DNA from: Haloarcula amylolytica JCM 13557
GTDB lineage: Archaea; Halobacteriota; Halobacteria; Halobacteriales; Haloarculaceae
DNA length: 64,000 nucleotides
NCBI RefSeq assembly: GCF_000336615.1
Contig: NZ_AOLW01000023.1
Span: 13,597-77,596 of the forward strand
Direction of reading: 5' to 3'
The notes under the pieces were generated by a model that ran no database searches, was not told where the DNA came from, and saw only the letters and a program-made list of their open reading frames with translations. A program made the position numbers and the translations under genes. Below are positions 17,585 through 26,400 of this stretch, piece after piece; positions within the stretch are counted from its first letter, which is position 1, and each line of letters begins with the position of its first letter.

Positions 17585-18475
17585 ATGGCACGTACCGCGC
17601 CGAAGGTAGAACGACTCGCCGAAGACGGCGAGGCAATGACTGATGCGCTCTCGACGGTACTCGCTGCGGCCGAAGAGAACGGGACCGTCACCTGGAGCGA
17701 CGTGAGCGACGACCTCACGAGCGGCGAGTGGGGCCGGCTCATCGAATCCGGCCTGCTCATCGACGCCGACGGCGAGGGGTTCGTTATCGACGATCCCGAG
17801 GGCGTCCGCGAGGCACTCGAAGAGTCCGACGCCGAGCCCAGCGACGATGACGACGACAGCGGCTGGTCGAAGTGGGACAAGCTCGCCGGCCTCGGGACGC
17901 TCGGCCTGTTCGCAGGCTACTCGATGACCTCGGTCCGCGACGTTATCGCAGGCGGGGTCATCGACATTGTCCTCGGGCCGCTCAACGATATGCTTCCCTT
18001 TTATGTCGTCATCCTGGTGCTTGCGATCATCACCGGCACCACCTCGACGATTCTCCAGGACAACCTCATGGATATGTCGGGGATGGGCGACCACCAGGAG
18101 AAGATGGAGGACCTGAAAGAGCGCCGCAAAGCCGCGAAGGAACGCGACGACCAGGAGGCGCTTGACCGTCTGGAAGAGGAGCAGATGGAGCTGATGACCG
18201 ACCAGATGGGGATGTTCAAACAGCAGTTCCGCCCGATGGTGTGGATCATGCTGGTCAACATCCCGCTGTTCCTCTGGCTCTACTGGATCGTCTTCGGAGC
18301 CGGCGTCGAGGCGAGCCCAGTGATCACGCTGCCCATCTTCGGTGAGGTCGAAGCGTGGCGCAACGGCGTCGCCGGCCCAGTTCAGGCGTGGATCGTCTGG
18401 TACTTCCTGTGCTCGCTGTCGTTCACCCAGATCATCCGGAAGGCGCTCAACGTCGAGACGACGCCGACCGGGTAG
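17585..18475 (+). CDS. DUF106 membrane protein (archaeal EMC3/TMCO1-like, Oxa1 superfamily)
   Basis: 296 residues. The N-terminal 95 residues are acidic and cytosolic. A span at about 108-125 (GLGTLGLFAGYS) is followed by FYVVILVLAIITGTTSTIL, a long charged coiled-coil loop (DLKERRKAAKERDDQEALD), then MVWIMLVNIPLFLWLYWIVF and a final C-terminal span. This matches DUF106, the archaeal relatives of EMC3, Get1 and TMCO1, which insert membrane proteins. Its place between adk and cmk, near secretion and translation genes, is conserved in archaea and supports an insertase role. That role is inferred from structural homology, not shown for this protein. Confidence 0.92.
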   Translation: MARTAPKVERLAEDGEAMTDALSTVLAAAEENGTVTWSDVSDDLTSGEWGRLIESGLLIDADGEGFVIDDPEGVREALEESDAEPSDDDDDSGWSKWDKLAGLGTLGLFAGYSMTSVRDVIAGGVIDIVLGPLNDMLPFYVVILVLAIITGTTSTILQDNLMDMSGMGDHQEKMEDLKERRKAAKERDDQEALDRLEEEQMELMTDQMGMFKQQFRPMVWIMLVNIPLFLWLYWIVFGAGVEASPVITLPIFGEVEAWRNGVAGPVQAWIVWYFLCSLSFTQIIRKALNVETTPTG

Positions 18476-18520
18476 GCGCGAAGAGACAGCCCTTTCTATC
18501 GGGGCCTCCCGAACACCTCT

Positions 18521-19099
18521 ATGTTGATTACCGTCTCCGGCCCGGCCGGCAGCGGCAAGAGCACACTTGCCAAGAGCCTGGCCGACGCCCTGAGCTACGA
18601 GCACGTCAGCGGCGGGGACATCTTCCGCTCGCTGGCCGAGGAACGCGGGATGACGCCGCTCGAACTGAACAAAGCAGCCGAGGAGGACGACCAGATCGAC
18701 CGCGATCTGGACCGCCGGCTCCGGGATATCGCCGCCGAGCGCGACGACCTCGTACTGGAGTCCCGTCTCGCCGGCTGGATGGCGGGCGAGTACGCCGACA
18801 TGAAACTGTGGCTGACCGCGCCGCTCGATGTACGCGCCGACCGCATCGCGACGCGGGAGAACAAGCCCTTCGAGCAGGCAAAGACTGAAACCCGGGAGCG
18901 CGGCGAGAGCGAGGCCCAGCGCTACAGCGACTACTACGACATCGATTTCGACGACCTCTCTATCTACGATCTGGCGGTCAACACCGCCCGCTGGGACCCG
19001 CAGGGCGTTCTGAGCGTGACCCTGCACGCCGTCGAATCGTACAGCCCCGACGGCGACGAAGGGAAGGCACCGGTCGAGAACATCCGGTACGAGTTCTGA
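18521..19099 (+). CDS. cmk: (d)CMP kinase, archaeal AAA/P-loop type
   Basis: 192 residues. The N-terminus [19 protein letters not shown] carries the Walker A motif and is followed by [18 protein letters not shown], the nucleoside-monophosphate contact region of archaeal cytidylate kinases. It phosphorylates CMP and dCMP for nucleotide pools. It lies 45 bp after the DUF106 gene and only 4 bp before cbf5, so it is co-transcribed with them. Confidence 0.96.
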   Translation: MLITVSGPAGSGKSTLAKSLADALSYEHVSGGDIFRSLAEERGMTPLELNKAAEEDDQIDRDLDRRLRDIAAERDDLVLESRLAGWMAGEYADMKLWLTAPLDVRADRIATRENKPFEQAKTETRERGESEAQRYSDYYDIDFDDLSIYDLAVNTARWDPQGVLSVTLHAVESYSPDGDEGKAPVENIRYEF

Positions 19100-19103
19100 G
19101 TCG

Positions 19104-19994
19104 ATGACGCTCCGTGCCCCGCCCGACGACCGGGACCTGGACTCGCTTCGCTCCTTCGGCGTCGTCAACCTCGACAAGCCCCCGGGACCCTCGGCCCACC
19201 AGGTCGCGGCCTGGATTCGCGACGCCACCGGCCAGAACCGGGTCGCCCACGGCGGGACGCTCGACCCGAAGGTGACGGGCTGTCTGCCCGTGTTGCTCGG
19301 CGACGCCGCCCGGATGGCCCAGGTGTTCGACGACGCTGTCAAGGAGTACGTCACCGTGCTCGAACTCCACGACCAGGCCCCGGCCGACATCACGGACATC
19401 GTCGCCGAGTTCGAGACCGAGATTTACCAGAAGCCGCCCCGGAAGAGCGCGGTCAAGCGCCAGTTGCGCTCGCGGCGGATTCACGCGCTGGATATCCTCG
19501 AACAGGCCGAGCGCAGACTGCTCCTGCGGGTCCGCTGTGCCTCGGGGACCTACATCCGGAAACTGTGTCACGACATCGGGCTGGCGGCGGGTACGGGCGC
19601 ACACATGGGCGACCTCCGCCGGACGGCGACCGGCACCTTCGACGACGCGTCGCTGTCGACGATGCACGACCTCGTCGACGCGCTAGCCTTTGCCGACGAG
19701 GGTGACGAGGGGAAACTCCGCGAGATTATCCAGCCGGCGGAGCGCGCGCTGGTCCACCTGCCGCGGGTCACGATTGCACCGAGTGCTGCTCGGGAAGTCG
19801 AAGACGGTGCGCCGGTGTATGCGCCGGGTGTCATCGAAACTGGGCCGGCCGAAGCCGGCGACGCGACGCCCGAGACGGGTTCGCAGGTTGTCTGTGTCAC
19901 GCCCGACGGCACTGCGGTCTGTCTTGGAACGCTCGTCGGCGACCCGGACGCCGACAGCGGCCTCGTTGTCGAACTCGACCGCGTGCTGGTGTAG
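19104..19994 (+). CDS. cbf5: tRNA/rRNA pseudouridine synthase Cbf5 (H/ACA RNP catalytic subunit)
   Basis: 296 residues. The catalytic Asp is in HGGTLDPKVTGCLPVLLG near residue 53, and the other TruB-family signatures are present: RSRRIHALDIL and LRVRCASGTYIRKLCHD. The C-terminal 75 residues (RALVHLPRVTIAPSAAREV onward) form the PUA domain that binds the ACA end of guide RNA. In archaea Cbf5 works with Nop10, Gar1 and L7Ae to turn guide-selected uridines into pseudouridine and can also act on tRNA U55. It is the last gene of the adk block. Confidence 0.96.
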   Translation: MTLRAPPDDRDLDSLRSFGVVNLDKPPGPSAHQVAAWIRDATGQNRVAHGGTLDPKVTGCLPVLLGDAARMAQVFDDAVKEYVTVLELHDQAPADITDIVAEFETEIYQKPPRKSAVKRQLRSRRIHALDILEQAERRLLLRVRCASGTYIRKLCHDIGLAAGTGAHMGDLRRTATGTFDDASLSTMHDLVDALAFADEGDEGKLREIIQPAERALVHLPRVTIAPSAAREVEDGAPVYAPGVIETGPAEAGDATPETGSQVVCVTPDGTAVCLGTLVGDPDADSGLVVELDRVLV

Positions 19995-20084
19995 GTCGTC
20001 GTTCCGGGGCCAACGTCGATAATTCCGGGTCAGGTACTCATGAGCCGCGGGAAAAGCTAAGAACGCTTCACGCATAGTACTAGT

Positions 20085-20705
20085 ATGGACCGATGGGTCG
20101 ACCCCGACGAGGCTGACCCGGCGCAGTGGCGTGGAACAGGACCGTACGACGACCTGCGCCGGGGCGAGGAGACGGTCTCAGTGCTCGAACGCGCAAGTCG
20201 GACGCCACTGCCGTATCAGTACGAGATCGATATCCACCATGACGACGACGTCGCCGAGCAGTTCCGGTCCAGCGAATACAAACACGCACGTATCGTCTAC
20301 AACAGCGGCGTTGACGCCAACCGACGGATCAAGCTCCTTACCCGCGGAGTGCTGTGGGGTGGCGACGAACTACACCAGCGGTTTCAGGCGCAGTACCGTC
20401 GACCGCCGCCACCCACTGAGACCGTTCCGTTCGGTGAGTATACCGTCTGGACCCGGTACCAGTACGGGACCATCGAGCGAACAGACGACGGACTAACGTT
20501 CACTGAGAGCGAGGCGAACCCGGACGAATCGCTCCAGGAACTCGACTGGGCGACCCTTTTCGACCCGGTCCGAGAACGGCTCGCAGAGTTGGAACTGGTC
20601 CGGAACCCCTCCTTCGCGAAATACCGCTTGAAAGAACTCGGTGAGTGGACTGCCTATCGAACGCGGTTCCAGTACGACCCCGGCGCGTTCGCCATCGGTC
20701 CCTGA
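20085..20705 (+). CDS. Haloarchaeal hypothetical protein
   Basis: 206 residues, soluble, rich in Arg, Asp and aromatic residues. Segments such as QYEIDIHHDDDVAEQFRSSE and EYTVWTRYQYGTIERTDDG suggest a mixed alpha/beta fold with no transmembrane part and no cysteines. A conserved-looking core AYRTRFQYDPGAF ends the protein. TATA-like AAAGCTAAG occurs upstream. No family is recognised. Its codon usage matches neighbouring genes, so it is probably expressed. Confidence 0.65.
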   Translation: MDRWVDPDEADPAQWRGTGPYDDLRRGEETVSVLERASRTPLPYQYEIDIHHDDDVAEQFRSSEYKHARIVYNSGVDANRRIKLLTRGVLWGGDELHQRFQAQYRRPPPPTETVPFGEYTVWTRYQYGTIERTDDGLTFTESEANPDESLQELDWATLFDPVRERLAELELVRNPSFAKYRLKELGEWTAYRTRFQYDPGAFAIGP

Positions 20706-20713
20706 TTAGGGGA

Positions 20714-20725
20714 CCTATAATAAAT
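20714..20725 (+). promoter_or_regulatory. TATA box of the DUF1328-like gene
   Basis: CCTATAATAAAT lies 24-35 nt before the ATG at 20749, the expected spacing for a leaderless archaeal transcript. Confidence 0.6.
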
Positions 20726-20748
20726 CGGGATGGGCGGTACACAACGTC

Positions 20749-20940
20749 ATGAAGCACCTACTAATTGCGGTCCCGCTTCAGCCCGGTGGCGGGTTCCTCG
20801 AACTAGCGCTGCTGTTTCTCGTCCTCGCCGTCGTTGCTGGGCTGGCCGGCCTGGGGGGCATGGCGGGGCTCAGCATGCGAATAGCGAAGATACTCGTCGT
20901 CGTGTTCCTCGTCCTGATGGTCGTTAGCTTCCTCCTGTGA
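20749..20940 (+). CDS. Small membrane protein (DUF1328-like)
   Basis: 63 residues, almost entirely hydrophobic: two spans, FLELALLFLVLAVVAGLAGLG and MRIAKILVVVFLVLMVVSFLL, joined by a small glycine hinge. Size, the Gly-rich first span and the IAK turn match the DUF1328/YtjA family of stress-associated small membrane proteins. It has a clear TATA box 24-35 nt upstream and sits 75 bp ahead of grpE, which has its own promoter. Confidence 0.8.
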   Translation: MKHLLIAVPLQPGGGFLELALLFLVLAVVAGLAGLGGMAGLSMRIAKILVVVFLVLMVVSFLL

Positions 20941-21015
20941 CGCCGGCTTCGGTGGGTAGTGTCACCGCCACACCGTTTCTGAATCCTTTTATCCATGTGA
21001 CGACTTCTATCGGGT

Positions 21016-21702
21016 ATGACCGAGCAGGACGCAGCCGACGACACGGCCGCGACGGAGGAGTCGACCGCGAGCGAGGCGCAAGCGGACGGCAACGTCGACG
21101 CGGATTTCGAAGACGCCCCCGAGGACGTCACCGCAGACGAGGTTGACCTGGGCGAGTTCGACGTCGACGACGATCTGGTCGACCGGGTCGCCGAATCGGA
21201 CCCCGAAGACATCGCTCGGGAACTCTCCGCGCTGCGGACGCGCGCAGACAGTCTCGAATCGCAGGTCGAACAGCAGGACGGCGACATCGAGGAGCTAGAG
21301 GAGAAGCTCAAGCGCAAGCAGGCGGAGTTCCAGAACTACAAGAAGCGGATGGACAAGCGCCGCGAACAGGAACAGAAGCGCGCCACCGAGGACCTCGTGA
21401 CGCGCCTGCTCGACGTTCGGGACAATCTGGAGCGCGCGCTCGGACAGGACGAGGACACCGATATCAGGGGCGGAGTCGAGTCCACGCTCCGGCAGCTTGA
21501 CGACGTGCTCGACGCCGAGAACGTGAAGGTCATCGACCCCGAGCCGGGCGGAGACGTCGACCCGACACAGCATCAGGTGCTCGCCCGCGTCGACAGCGAC
21601 CAGCCGGACGGAGCCATCGCCGATGTCCACCGGCCGGGCTACGAGATGGCCGACAAAGTGCTGCGCGAGGCACAGGTAACCGTCAGCGAGAGCGAGGAGT
21701 AG
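21016..21702 (+). CDS. grpE: Nucleotide exchange factor GrpE
   Basis: 228 residues. An acidic disordered N-terminus (about 70 residues) is followed by a long coiled coil (ESQVEQQDGDIEELEEKLKR, KQAEFQNYKKRMDKRREQEQ) and the C-terminal beta domain that contacts DnaK (PTQHQVLARVDSDQPDGAI). It releases ADP from DnaK and so resets the chaperone cycle. A TATA-like CCTTTTATCC stands about 25 nt before the ATG. It is separated from dnaK by 165 bp containing independent promoter elements. Confidence 0.95.
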   Translation: MTEQDAADDTAATEESTASEAQADGNVDADFEDAPEDVTADEVDLGEFDVDDDLVDRVAESDPEDIARELSALRTRADSLESQVEQQDGDIEELEEKLKRKQAEFQNYKKRMDKRREQEQKRATEDLVTRLLDVRDNLERALGQDEDTDIRGGVESTLRQLDDVLDAENVKVIDPEPGGDVDPTQHQVLARVDSDQPDGAIADVHRPGYEMADKVLREAQVTVSESEE

Positions 21703-21830
21703 CGGGCGACCACGACGGTATAGCGGTCGTATTGCGGTACATTAAATAATCACCGGTCAGGGAACGCCACCGAGTAGAAAAACGCCCGGAGGAGGCCCCT
21801 TTGTCCGTTTTTCCGATCAGTACATCTAGC

Positions 21831-21867
21831 AACTTTTAACCGGCCCAATCCGCTATGAGCGGGTAAG
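21831..21867 (+). promoter_or_regulatory. dnaK promoter with minimal upstream ORF
   Basis: AACTTTTAACC at 21831-21841 is a TATA-like box about 29 nt before the dnaK ATG. A second AT-rich element, ATTAAATAAT, is at 21741-21750. Between box and gene, ATG AGC GGG TAA at 21855-21866 forms a three-codon open frame ending one base before the dnaK start. If transcription starts about 25 nt after the box, this mini-frame is mostly outside the mRNA; if it starts at the upstream element, it is inside. Confidence 0.5.
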
Positions 21868-23772
21868 ATGGCGAGCAACAAGATTCTGGGTATCGACCTT
21901 GGGACCACGAACAGCGCGTTCGCGGTCATGGAAGGTGGCGACCCCGAAATCATTGTCAACGGCGAAGGCGAGCGGACGACACCCTCTGTCGTCGCGTTCG
22001 ACGACGGCGAGCGACTCGTCGGGAAACCGGCGAAGAACCAGGCAGTAAAGAACCCCGACGAGACCATCCAGTCGATCAAGCGCCACATGGGCGAGGACGA
22101 CTACTCGGTCGAACTGGACGGGGAGGAGTACACGCCGGAGCAGGTCTCGGCGATGATCCTCCAGAAGATCAAACACGACGCCGAGGAGTATCTCGGCGAC
22201 GAGATCGAGAAGGCCGTCATTACCGTCCCGGCGTACTTCAACGACCGACAGCGCCAGGCGACCAAGGACGCCGGGGAGATCGCCGGCTTCGAGGTCGAAC
22301 GCATCGTCAACGAGCCGACCGCGGCCGCGATGGCCTACGGCCTCGACGACGAGTCCGACCAGACGGTCCTCGTGTACGACCTCGGGGGCGGCACCTTCGA
22401 CGTCTCCATCCTCGACCTGGGTGGAGGCGTCTACGAGGTCGTCGCGACCAACGGGGACAACGACCTCGGTGGCGACGACTGGGACCACGCCATCATCGAC
22501 TACCTCGCCGACGAGTTCGAGGCCGAACACGGCATCGACCTCCGCGACGACCGGCAGGCCCTCCAGCGGCTGACCGAAGCCGCCGAGGAAGCCAAGATAG
22601 AACTCTCCTCGCGCAAGGAGACCCGCATCAACCTCCCGTTCATCGCGACCACGGACGACGGGCCGCTGGACCTCGAACAGAAGATCACGCGCGCGAAGTT
22701 CGAGTCCCTCACCGAGGACCTCATCGAGCGCACCGTCGGCCCGACGGAGCAGGCGCTTGCCGACGCTGAATACACCAAAAGCGACATCGACGAGGTCATT
22801 CTCGTCGGTGGCTCGACGCGGATGCCCCAGGTGCAGGACCAGGTCGAGGAGATGACCGGGCAGGAGCCGAAGAAGAACGTCAACCCCGACGAGGCCGTCG
22901 CGCTGGGCGCGGCCATCCAGGCCGGCGTCCTGAGCGGCGACGTGGACGACATCGTCCTGCTCGACGTGACGCCGCTGTCGCTGGGTGTCGAGGTCAAGGG
23001 TGGTCTGTTCGAGCGGCTCATCGACAAGAACACGACCATTCCGACCGAGGAGTCGAAGATCTTCACGACCGCTCAAGACAACCAGACGCAGGTCCAGATC
23101 CGCGTCTTCCAGGGCGAGCGTGAGATTGCCGAGGAGAACGAACTGCTCGGCGCGTTCGCGCTCTCCGGCATCCCGCCGGCCCCCGCGGGCACGCCCCAGA
23201 TTGAAGTGTCCTTTAACATCGACGAGAACGGGATCGTCAACGTCGAAGCCGAGGACAAGGGCTCGGGCAACAAGGAGGATATCACCATCGAAGGCGGTGC
23301 TGGCCTCTCCGACGACCAGATCGAGGAGATGCAACAGGAGGCCGAACAGCACGCCGAAGAGGACGAGCAGCGCCGCGAGCGCATCGAAGCGCGCAACGAG
23401 GCCGAAGCGTCCGTCCGCCGTGCCGAGACGCTCCTCGACGAGAACGAGGAGGAGATCGACGAAGACCTCCAGTCCGACATCGAGGCGAAAATCGAGGACG
23501 TCGAGGAAGTCCTCGAAGACGAGGACGCCACGAAGGAAGACTACGAGGAGGTCACCGAAACCCTGAGCGAGGAACTGCAGGAGATCGGCAAGCAAATGTA
23601 CCAGGACCAGGCCCAGCAGGCCGCCGGCGGTGCCGCGGGCGCTGGTCCGGGCGGCGCAGCCGGGGCCGGCGGAGCCGCTGGACCAGGTGGCGCAGCAGGC
23701 GGCGCTGCAGAGCAGGGCGAGGAGTACGTCGACGCCGACTTCGAAGACGTTGATGAAAACGACGACGAGTAA
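21868..23772 (+). CDS. dnaK: Molecular chaperone DnaK (Hsp70)
   Basis: 634 residues, full length. The ATPase domain begins [19 protein letters not shown] and has [17 protein letters not shown] near residue 172 and [16 protein letters not shown] near 311. The substrate-binding domain follows ([16 protein letters not shown], about 369 on), with a helical lid. The C-terminus is a Gly/Ala-rich stretch of about 35 residues followed by an acidic end DVDENDDE. It refolds proteins with DnaJ and GrpE. The 3' end has been partly duplicated downstream (see repeats at 23770 and 23936). Confidence 0.98.
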   Translation: MASNKILGIDLGTTNSAFAVMEGGDPEIIVNGEGERTTPSVVAFDDGERLVGKPAKNQAVKNPDETIQSIKRHMGEDDYSVELDGEEYTPEQVSAMILQKIKHDAEEYLGDEIEKAVITVPAYFNDRQRQATKDAGEIAGFEVERIVNEPTAAAMAYGLDDESDQTVLVYDLGGGTFDVSILDLGGGVYEVVATNGDNDLGGDDWDHAIIDYLADEFEAEHGIDLRDDRQALQRLTEAAEEAKIELSSRKETRINLPFIATTDDGPLDLEQKITRAKFESLTEDLIERTVGPTEQALADAEYTKSDIDEVILVGGSTRMPQVQDQVEEMTGQEPKKNVNPDEAVALGAAIQAGVLSGDVDDIVLLDVTPLSLGVEVKGGLFERLIDKNTTIPTEESKIFTTAQDNQTQVQIRVFQGEREIAEENELLGAFALSGIPPAPAGTPQIEVSFNIDENGIVNVEAEDKGSGNKEDITIEGGAGLSDDQIEEMQQEAEQHAEEDEQRRERIEARNEAEASVRRAETLLDENEEEIDEDLQSDIEAKIEDVEEVLEDEDATKEDYEEVTETLSEELQEIGKQMYQDQAQQAAGGAAGAGPGGAAGAGGAAGPGGAAGGAAEQGEEYVDADFEDVDENDDE

Positions 23773-23798
23773 GTCGTTTTCATCAGCCCGTCAGACGT
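23770..23798 (+). repeat. Direct repeat copy 1: dnaK stop codon and 3' flank
   Basis: A 29-bp segment starting at the dnaK TAA and running AAGTCGTTTTCATCAGC onward recurs at 23936-23964 with three C/T differences. Both copies are preceded by GA-rich codons for an acidic tail. Bases 23791-23805 (TCAGAC, 3-nt loop, GTCTGA) make a small hairpin. Confidence 0.85.
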
Positions 23799-23889
23799 AG
23801 TCTGACGACGTCGACGACGAGGACGAGGACTAACAGGACGAGGCCGAGTCGTCGGCTCGGAAGATGAGCGAAGCGATATCTTCCGGTGT

Positions 23890-23920
23890 TTCGAGACGTG
23901 AGCGGAGCGAACGTCTCGAA
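23890..23920. terminator. Hairpin downstream of dnaK
   Basis: Perfect 10-bp stem with an 11-nt loop. It could terminate or protect the dnaK transcript. No T-run follows directly, so a bacterial-style intrinsic terminator is not claimed. Confidence 0.35.
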
Positions 23921-23935
23921 GACGAGGACGAAGAA

Positions 23936-23964
23936 TAAGTCGTTTTCACCAGCTCGTTAGACGT
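23936..23964 (+). repeat. Direct repeat copy 2 of dnaK 3' flank
   Basis: This copy differs from 23770-23798 by three transitions. The preceding frame, read from an ATG at 23864, gives MSEAISSGVSRRERSERLED then EDEE and a TAA, mimicking an acidic protein tail. A third acidic tail ending in GAGGACTAA lies between the copies at 23814-23833, in the same frame as this one but not in the dnaK frame. Confidence 0.8.
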
Positions 23965-24288
23965 GTCTGGCGGGCTCGCAACGGTGAACGGCACATATTT
24001 TTTGAGTGCCGGAAGTGCTGAAGCTGAATCCACGGGTCTGGGGAGCGTTGTCGGATTCACGAAGCGGTCGGATTGGGTCAGTAGGAGTATCTGTTCAGTA
24101 CATGGCTGCGTTCCATCATGTTGAGTTGACAATCGCTGTGAGCGGGCACATCGCTGTTCCGATCCTCCTAACCAAGGAATCGGAGTATTAGTAGGGATCG
24201 CCTAGCGCAGGTAACCCTGATAATCAAAACAGTATAAGATAATGAAAATAGCGCATATATATCAGATAGTCGAGCGTACGGCCGCACA

Positions 24289-24606
24289 GTGAGCAACCAG
24301 AAACAGATACAAGCGCAGCGGCTGAGCACCCACCTCGACGCGGTGCGACACGAAGACCGTCGGCAGATACTCTTAGCGATACGTGACACGGAGCGGTGGC
24401 GGCCGTCCATCTCGGAGTTCGACGGCGGTCGGACACCAGTGGGCGAGCCGGCAATCCCGGCGGACCTCTATCACCGGCATCTCCCGAAGTTAGCGGAGAT
24501 AGGGCTCATCGAATGGGACCGGGAGACCCACTGGGTAACACGCGGCCCGGAGTACGAGCAGGTCCGACCGCTCCTTGCGTTCCTCTCCGAGAACTACGAC
24601 GAGTGA
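24289..24606 (+). CDS. Winged-helix regulator (DUF7344-like)
   Basis: 105 residues, GTG start. The helix-turn-helix region (AVRHEDRRQILLAIRDTE, then YHRHLPKLAEIGLIEWDRET) and the wing HWVTRGPEYEQVRPLL match the small single-domain regulators that are abundant in haloarchaea. No ligand domain is present. It follows an AT-rich promoter region and lies in the segment separating dnaK from dnaJ, convergent with the TrmB-like gene. Confidence 0.8.
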   Translation: MSNQKQIQAQRLSTHLDAVRHEDRRQILLAIRDTERWRPSISEFDGGRTPVGEPAIPADLYHRHLPKLAEIGLIEWDRETHWVTRGPEYEQVRPLLAFLSENYDE

Positions 24607-24643
24607 GAGATAGGGAGGGCAAAATCCCGAACTGCGTTGTTCG

Positions 24644-25456
24644 CTAATCCTGTTCGAGTGGCGTCATTTCCACGACGCCCTGCGAGAGGAGGCGGCGCGC
24701 GATGACGATGAGTCCGTTTCTGAGTCCGGTCGCGAAGATGGCCTGTTCGTCGCCAGTCTGCGGGTCAATTGAGCTGACGAGCATTGCCGACCGATCGACG
24801 AGCAGGAGCCGGCCGACAGCAGCGTCTTCCTTCGGTGTCATCTCGCCGCGGAGCCAGTCCAGTTCCGACAGGAACGCGGTCGCGCGTGGGATTTCCTGTT
24901 CCACGCGGTCCCGTATCGAAGTGGACCCGCTTCCGACGATAAGGTCGATATCCGAGTCGATGGAATTGAGTTGCTCGATCAGTGGCTCGGTGAGGACCGC
25001 GTCGGAACCGATGACGAGGACCACTTCGTTGGTCGTGTCGCCGATGATTGCCGCGGCACGGTTCTCGATAGCTTCGGACCCGGTGAGCGACCAGACCTCC
25101 TGTAGCTCGGCCTCGTCGTCGTCGTCGGACTCGATGCTTCCCATCTCGCGTAGCGCGGACTGGAGGCGTTCGACGCGCTCTTCGTACTGATCGCGGAGCG
25201 TTTCGGTGGCCTCGGAGAGCGGGACGGCCCGGAACTGCTGGGGACTGGAATGCTGGACCTCGACCAGCCCCTTCGCTTCGAGAATCCGGACGGCGTCGTA
25301 GACCCGCGTTCTCGGGACCTCCGTCACCTCGCTCAGTCCCTTCGCTGTACCGCTGGACATCCGAGAGAGTCCGACAAAACATTTCGCCTCATACTCTTTC
25401 AGGCCCAACTCCTGGAGTAAACTTACTGCTTCTTCGTGTGTTGCATCAGATGTCAT
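24644..25456 (-). CDS. TrmB-family transcriptional regulator
   Basis: 270 residues from the ATG giving MTSDATHEEAVSLLQELG; a TTG 9 nt upstream is weaker. The N-terminal TrmB winged helix (LGLKEYEAKCFVGLSRMSSG, VPRTRVYDAVRILEAKGLVE) is followed by a short coiled coil (RDQYEERVERLQSALREMG) and a C-terminal domain (VVLVIGSDAVLTEPLIEQL). The sugar-binding domain of classical TrmB is not evident, and the C-terminal part resembles the PLD-like effector region of haloarchaeal TrmB paralogues. Its targets are unknown. A palindrome GTTACTGTAAC at 25527-25537, about 70 nt upstream, could be an operator. Confidence 0.85.
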   Translation of the reverse strand: MTSDATHEEAVSLLQELGLKEYEAKCFVGLSRMSSGTAKGLSEVTEVPRTRVYDAVRILEAKGLVEVQHSSPQQFRAVPLSEATETLRDQYEERVERLQSALREMGSIESDDDDEAELQEVWSLTGSEAIENRAAAIIGDTTNEVVLVIGSDAVLTEPLIEQLNSIDSDIDLIVGSGSTSIRDRVEQEIPRATAFLSELDWLRGEMTPKEDAAVGRLLLVDRSAMLVSSIDPQTGDEQAIFATGLRNGLIVIARRLLSQGVVEMTPLEQD

Positions 25457-26089
25457 GTGTCCCAACCTTCATCTCGGTGGAAGCCGAGGATGTGTAGAGA
25501 GATGACGCCCACAGGTAAAAGACGTTGTTACTGTAACACTGTCGGCTCTCGTCTCAGTGAGCGTTGTTCGACGAACGATCCATAGCGTATTGTGACTGAA
25601 GGAGCCTCCAGCGGTTGTAATCGACGATCTGCGTCGAAGTTATTTCAACGTGACATCTATGTTTACTCAATTAATCACACAACTGTTATACATGGGTCCT
25701 GACTATGAGTAGTTGGCACGCAGCAATCTATGTGTCCCAACCACATCTGCTGCGTGCTATTTTCAAAAGATCGGTCCGACAGGCTCTGAGCGGCGCGTCC
25801 AGAACGTGGTTTCCCCGAAGCAGATCGCTGTAAGATGGAACTCAGCAGTCATCTCGCTGCCCGTATTTCGACCCCAGTGTTCACTCTCGGTGGAAACAGT
25901 TCACTCCGAAAAGCAAGTTCATCGGATAGCTATTGTATCAGCCTACGGTTATAAAATGTAACCAATACCGTGTATTCACAGACATGTAACCGGTGTTCAC
26001 TCCGATATTAGATAGCTGTATTATACATCACATATCCAACTGATGAATTGACAGTAGAATTAATATGATAGATAGACATATTTCCAGTA
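25457..26089. other. AT-rich gene-free region upstream of the TrmB-like and HalOD1 genes
   Basis: 633 bp with no credible gene. An 82-codon TTG-started frame at 25713-25961 lacks haloarchaeal acidity and codon bias. The segment is visibly richer in A and T than its surroundings. It holds two short palindromes (GTTACTGTAAC at 25527; GTTCGACGAAC near 25564), a 13-bp direct repeat ATGTGTCCCAACC at 25455-25467 and 25730-25742, and TATA-like stretches near 26060-26085 for the HalOD1 gene. Confidence 0.6.
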
Positions 26090-26398
26090 ATGAGTGGGTC
26101 CGACAGGCGGCCCGACCGGACATCTGACGACCCGGACACCCTCCACGCGGAGTTCGACTGGGACGTTGTCTCACCGTCAGTCGCAGTGATGCAAACGGTC
26201 GCGACCGCGGCTGACCGAGAGGCCATAGAGCTATCGCCCCTCATCGAAACGCTCGATCCGGACGCGCTTGACGAGCTATTTGTCCATGCGTCAGGTCCGG
26301 ACAGAGCCGTTTCGCTCTCGTTTCAGCTGGACGACTACGCTGTGACCGTGACCGGATCTGGGGACGTGTATGTCCGCACCGGGCCCGTCCGTTCGTGA
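26090..26398 (+). CDS. HalOD1 output-domain protein
   Basis: 102 residues. The core (VVSPSVAVMQTVATAADREA, IELSPLIETLDPDALDELF, FQLDDYAVTVTGSGDVYV) is the HalOD1 domain, a haloarchaeal module found alone or as an output of signalling proteins. The stand-alone form is common and of unknown function. The start is leaderless-like, behind an AT-rich promoter (GACATATTTCC). It converges on the pilin-like gene across an 87-bp spacer that folds strongly. Confidence 0.85.
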   Translation: MSGSDRRPDRTSDDPDTLHAEFDWDVVSPSVAVMQTVATAADREAIELSPLIETLDPDALDELFVHASGPDRAVSLSFQLDDYAVTVTGSGDVYVRTGPVRS

Positions 26399-26400
26399 CC

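Larger units (their letters stand above)
23773..24288. other. Gene-free spacer after dnaK with hairpins
   Basis: No convincing gene in 516 bp. It holds the dnaK-tail repeats, a perfect 10-bp inverted repeat TTCGAGACGT / ACGTCTCGAA at 23890-23899 and 23911-23920, and a second hairpin at 24158-24166 with 24175-24184 (9 pairs and one bulged base). A 61-codon frame at 24006-24191 has poor codon use and is not called. From about 24200 the DNA is AT-rich with a TATA-like CATATATATC before the next gene. Confidence 0.7.

Noticed and set aside
16820-19399. 859-codon minus-strand frame
   Set aside because: Runs antisense through adk, DUF106, cmk and cbf5, all of which are clear genes.
21853-23595. 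580-codon minus-strand frame
   Set aside because: Mirror of dnaK codon bias; low-complexity Val/Leu/Asp with no recognisable domain.
24006-24191. 61-codon frame after dnaK
   Set aside because: Weak codon bias, neutral composition, no domain, and it overlaps a hairpin.
25713-25961. 82-codon TTG-started frame in the AT-rich region
   Set aside because: Not acidic, no promoter at the right distance and no haloarchaeal codon preference.
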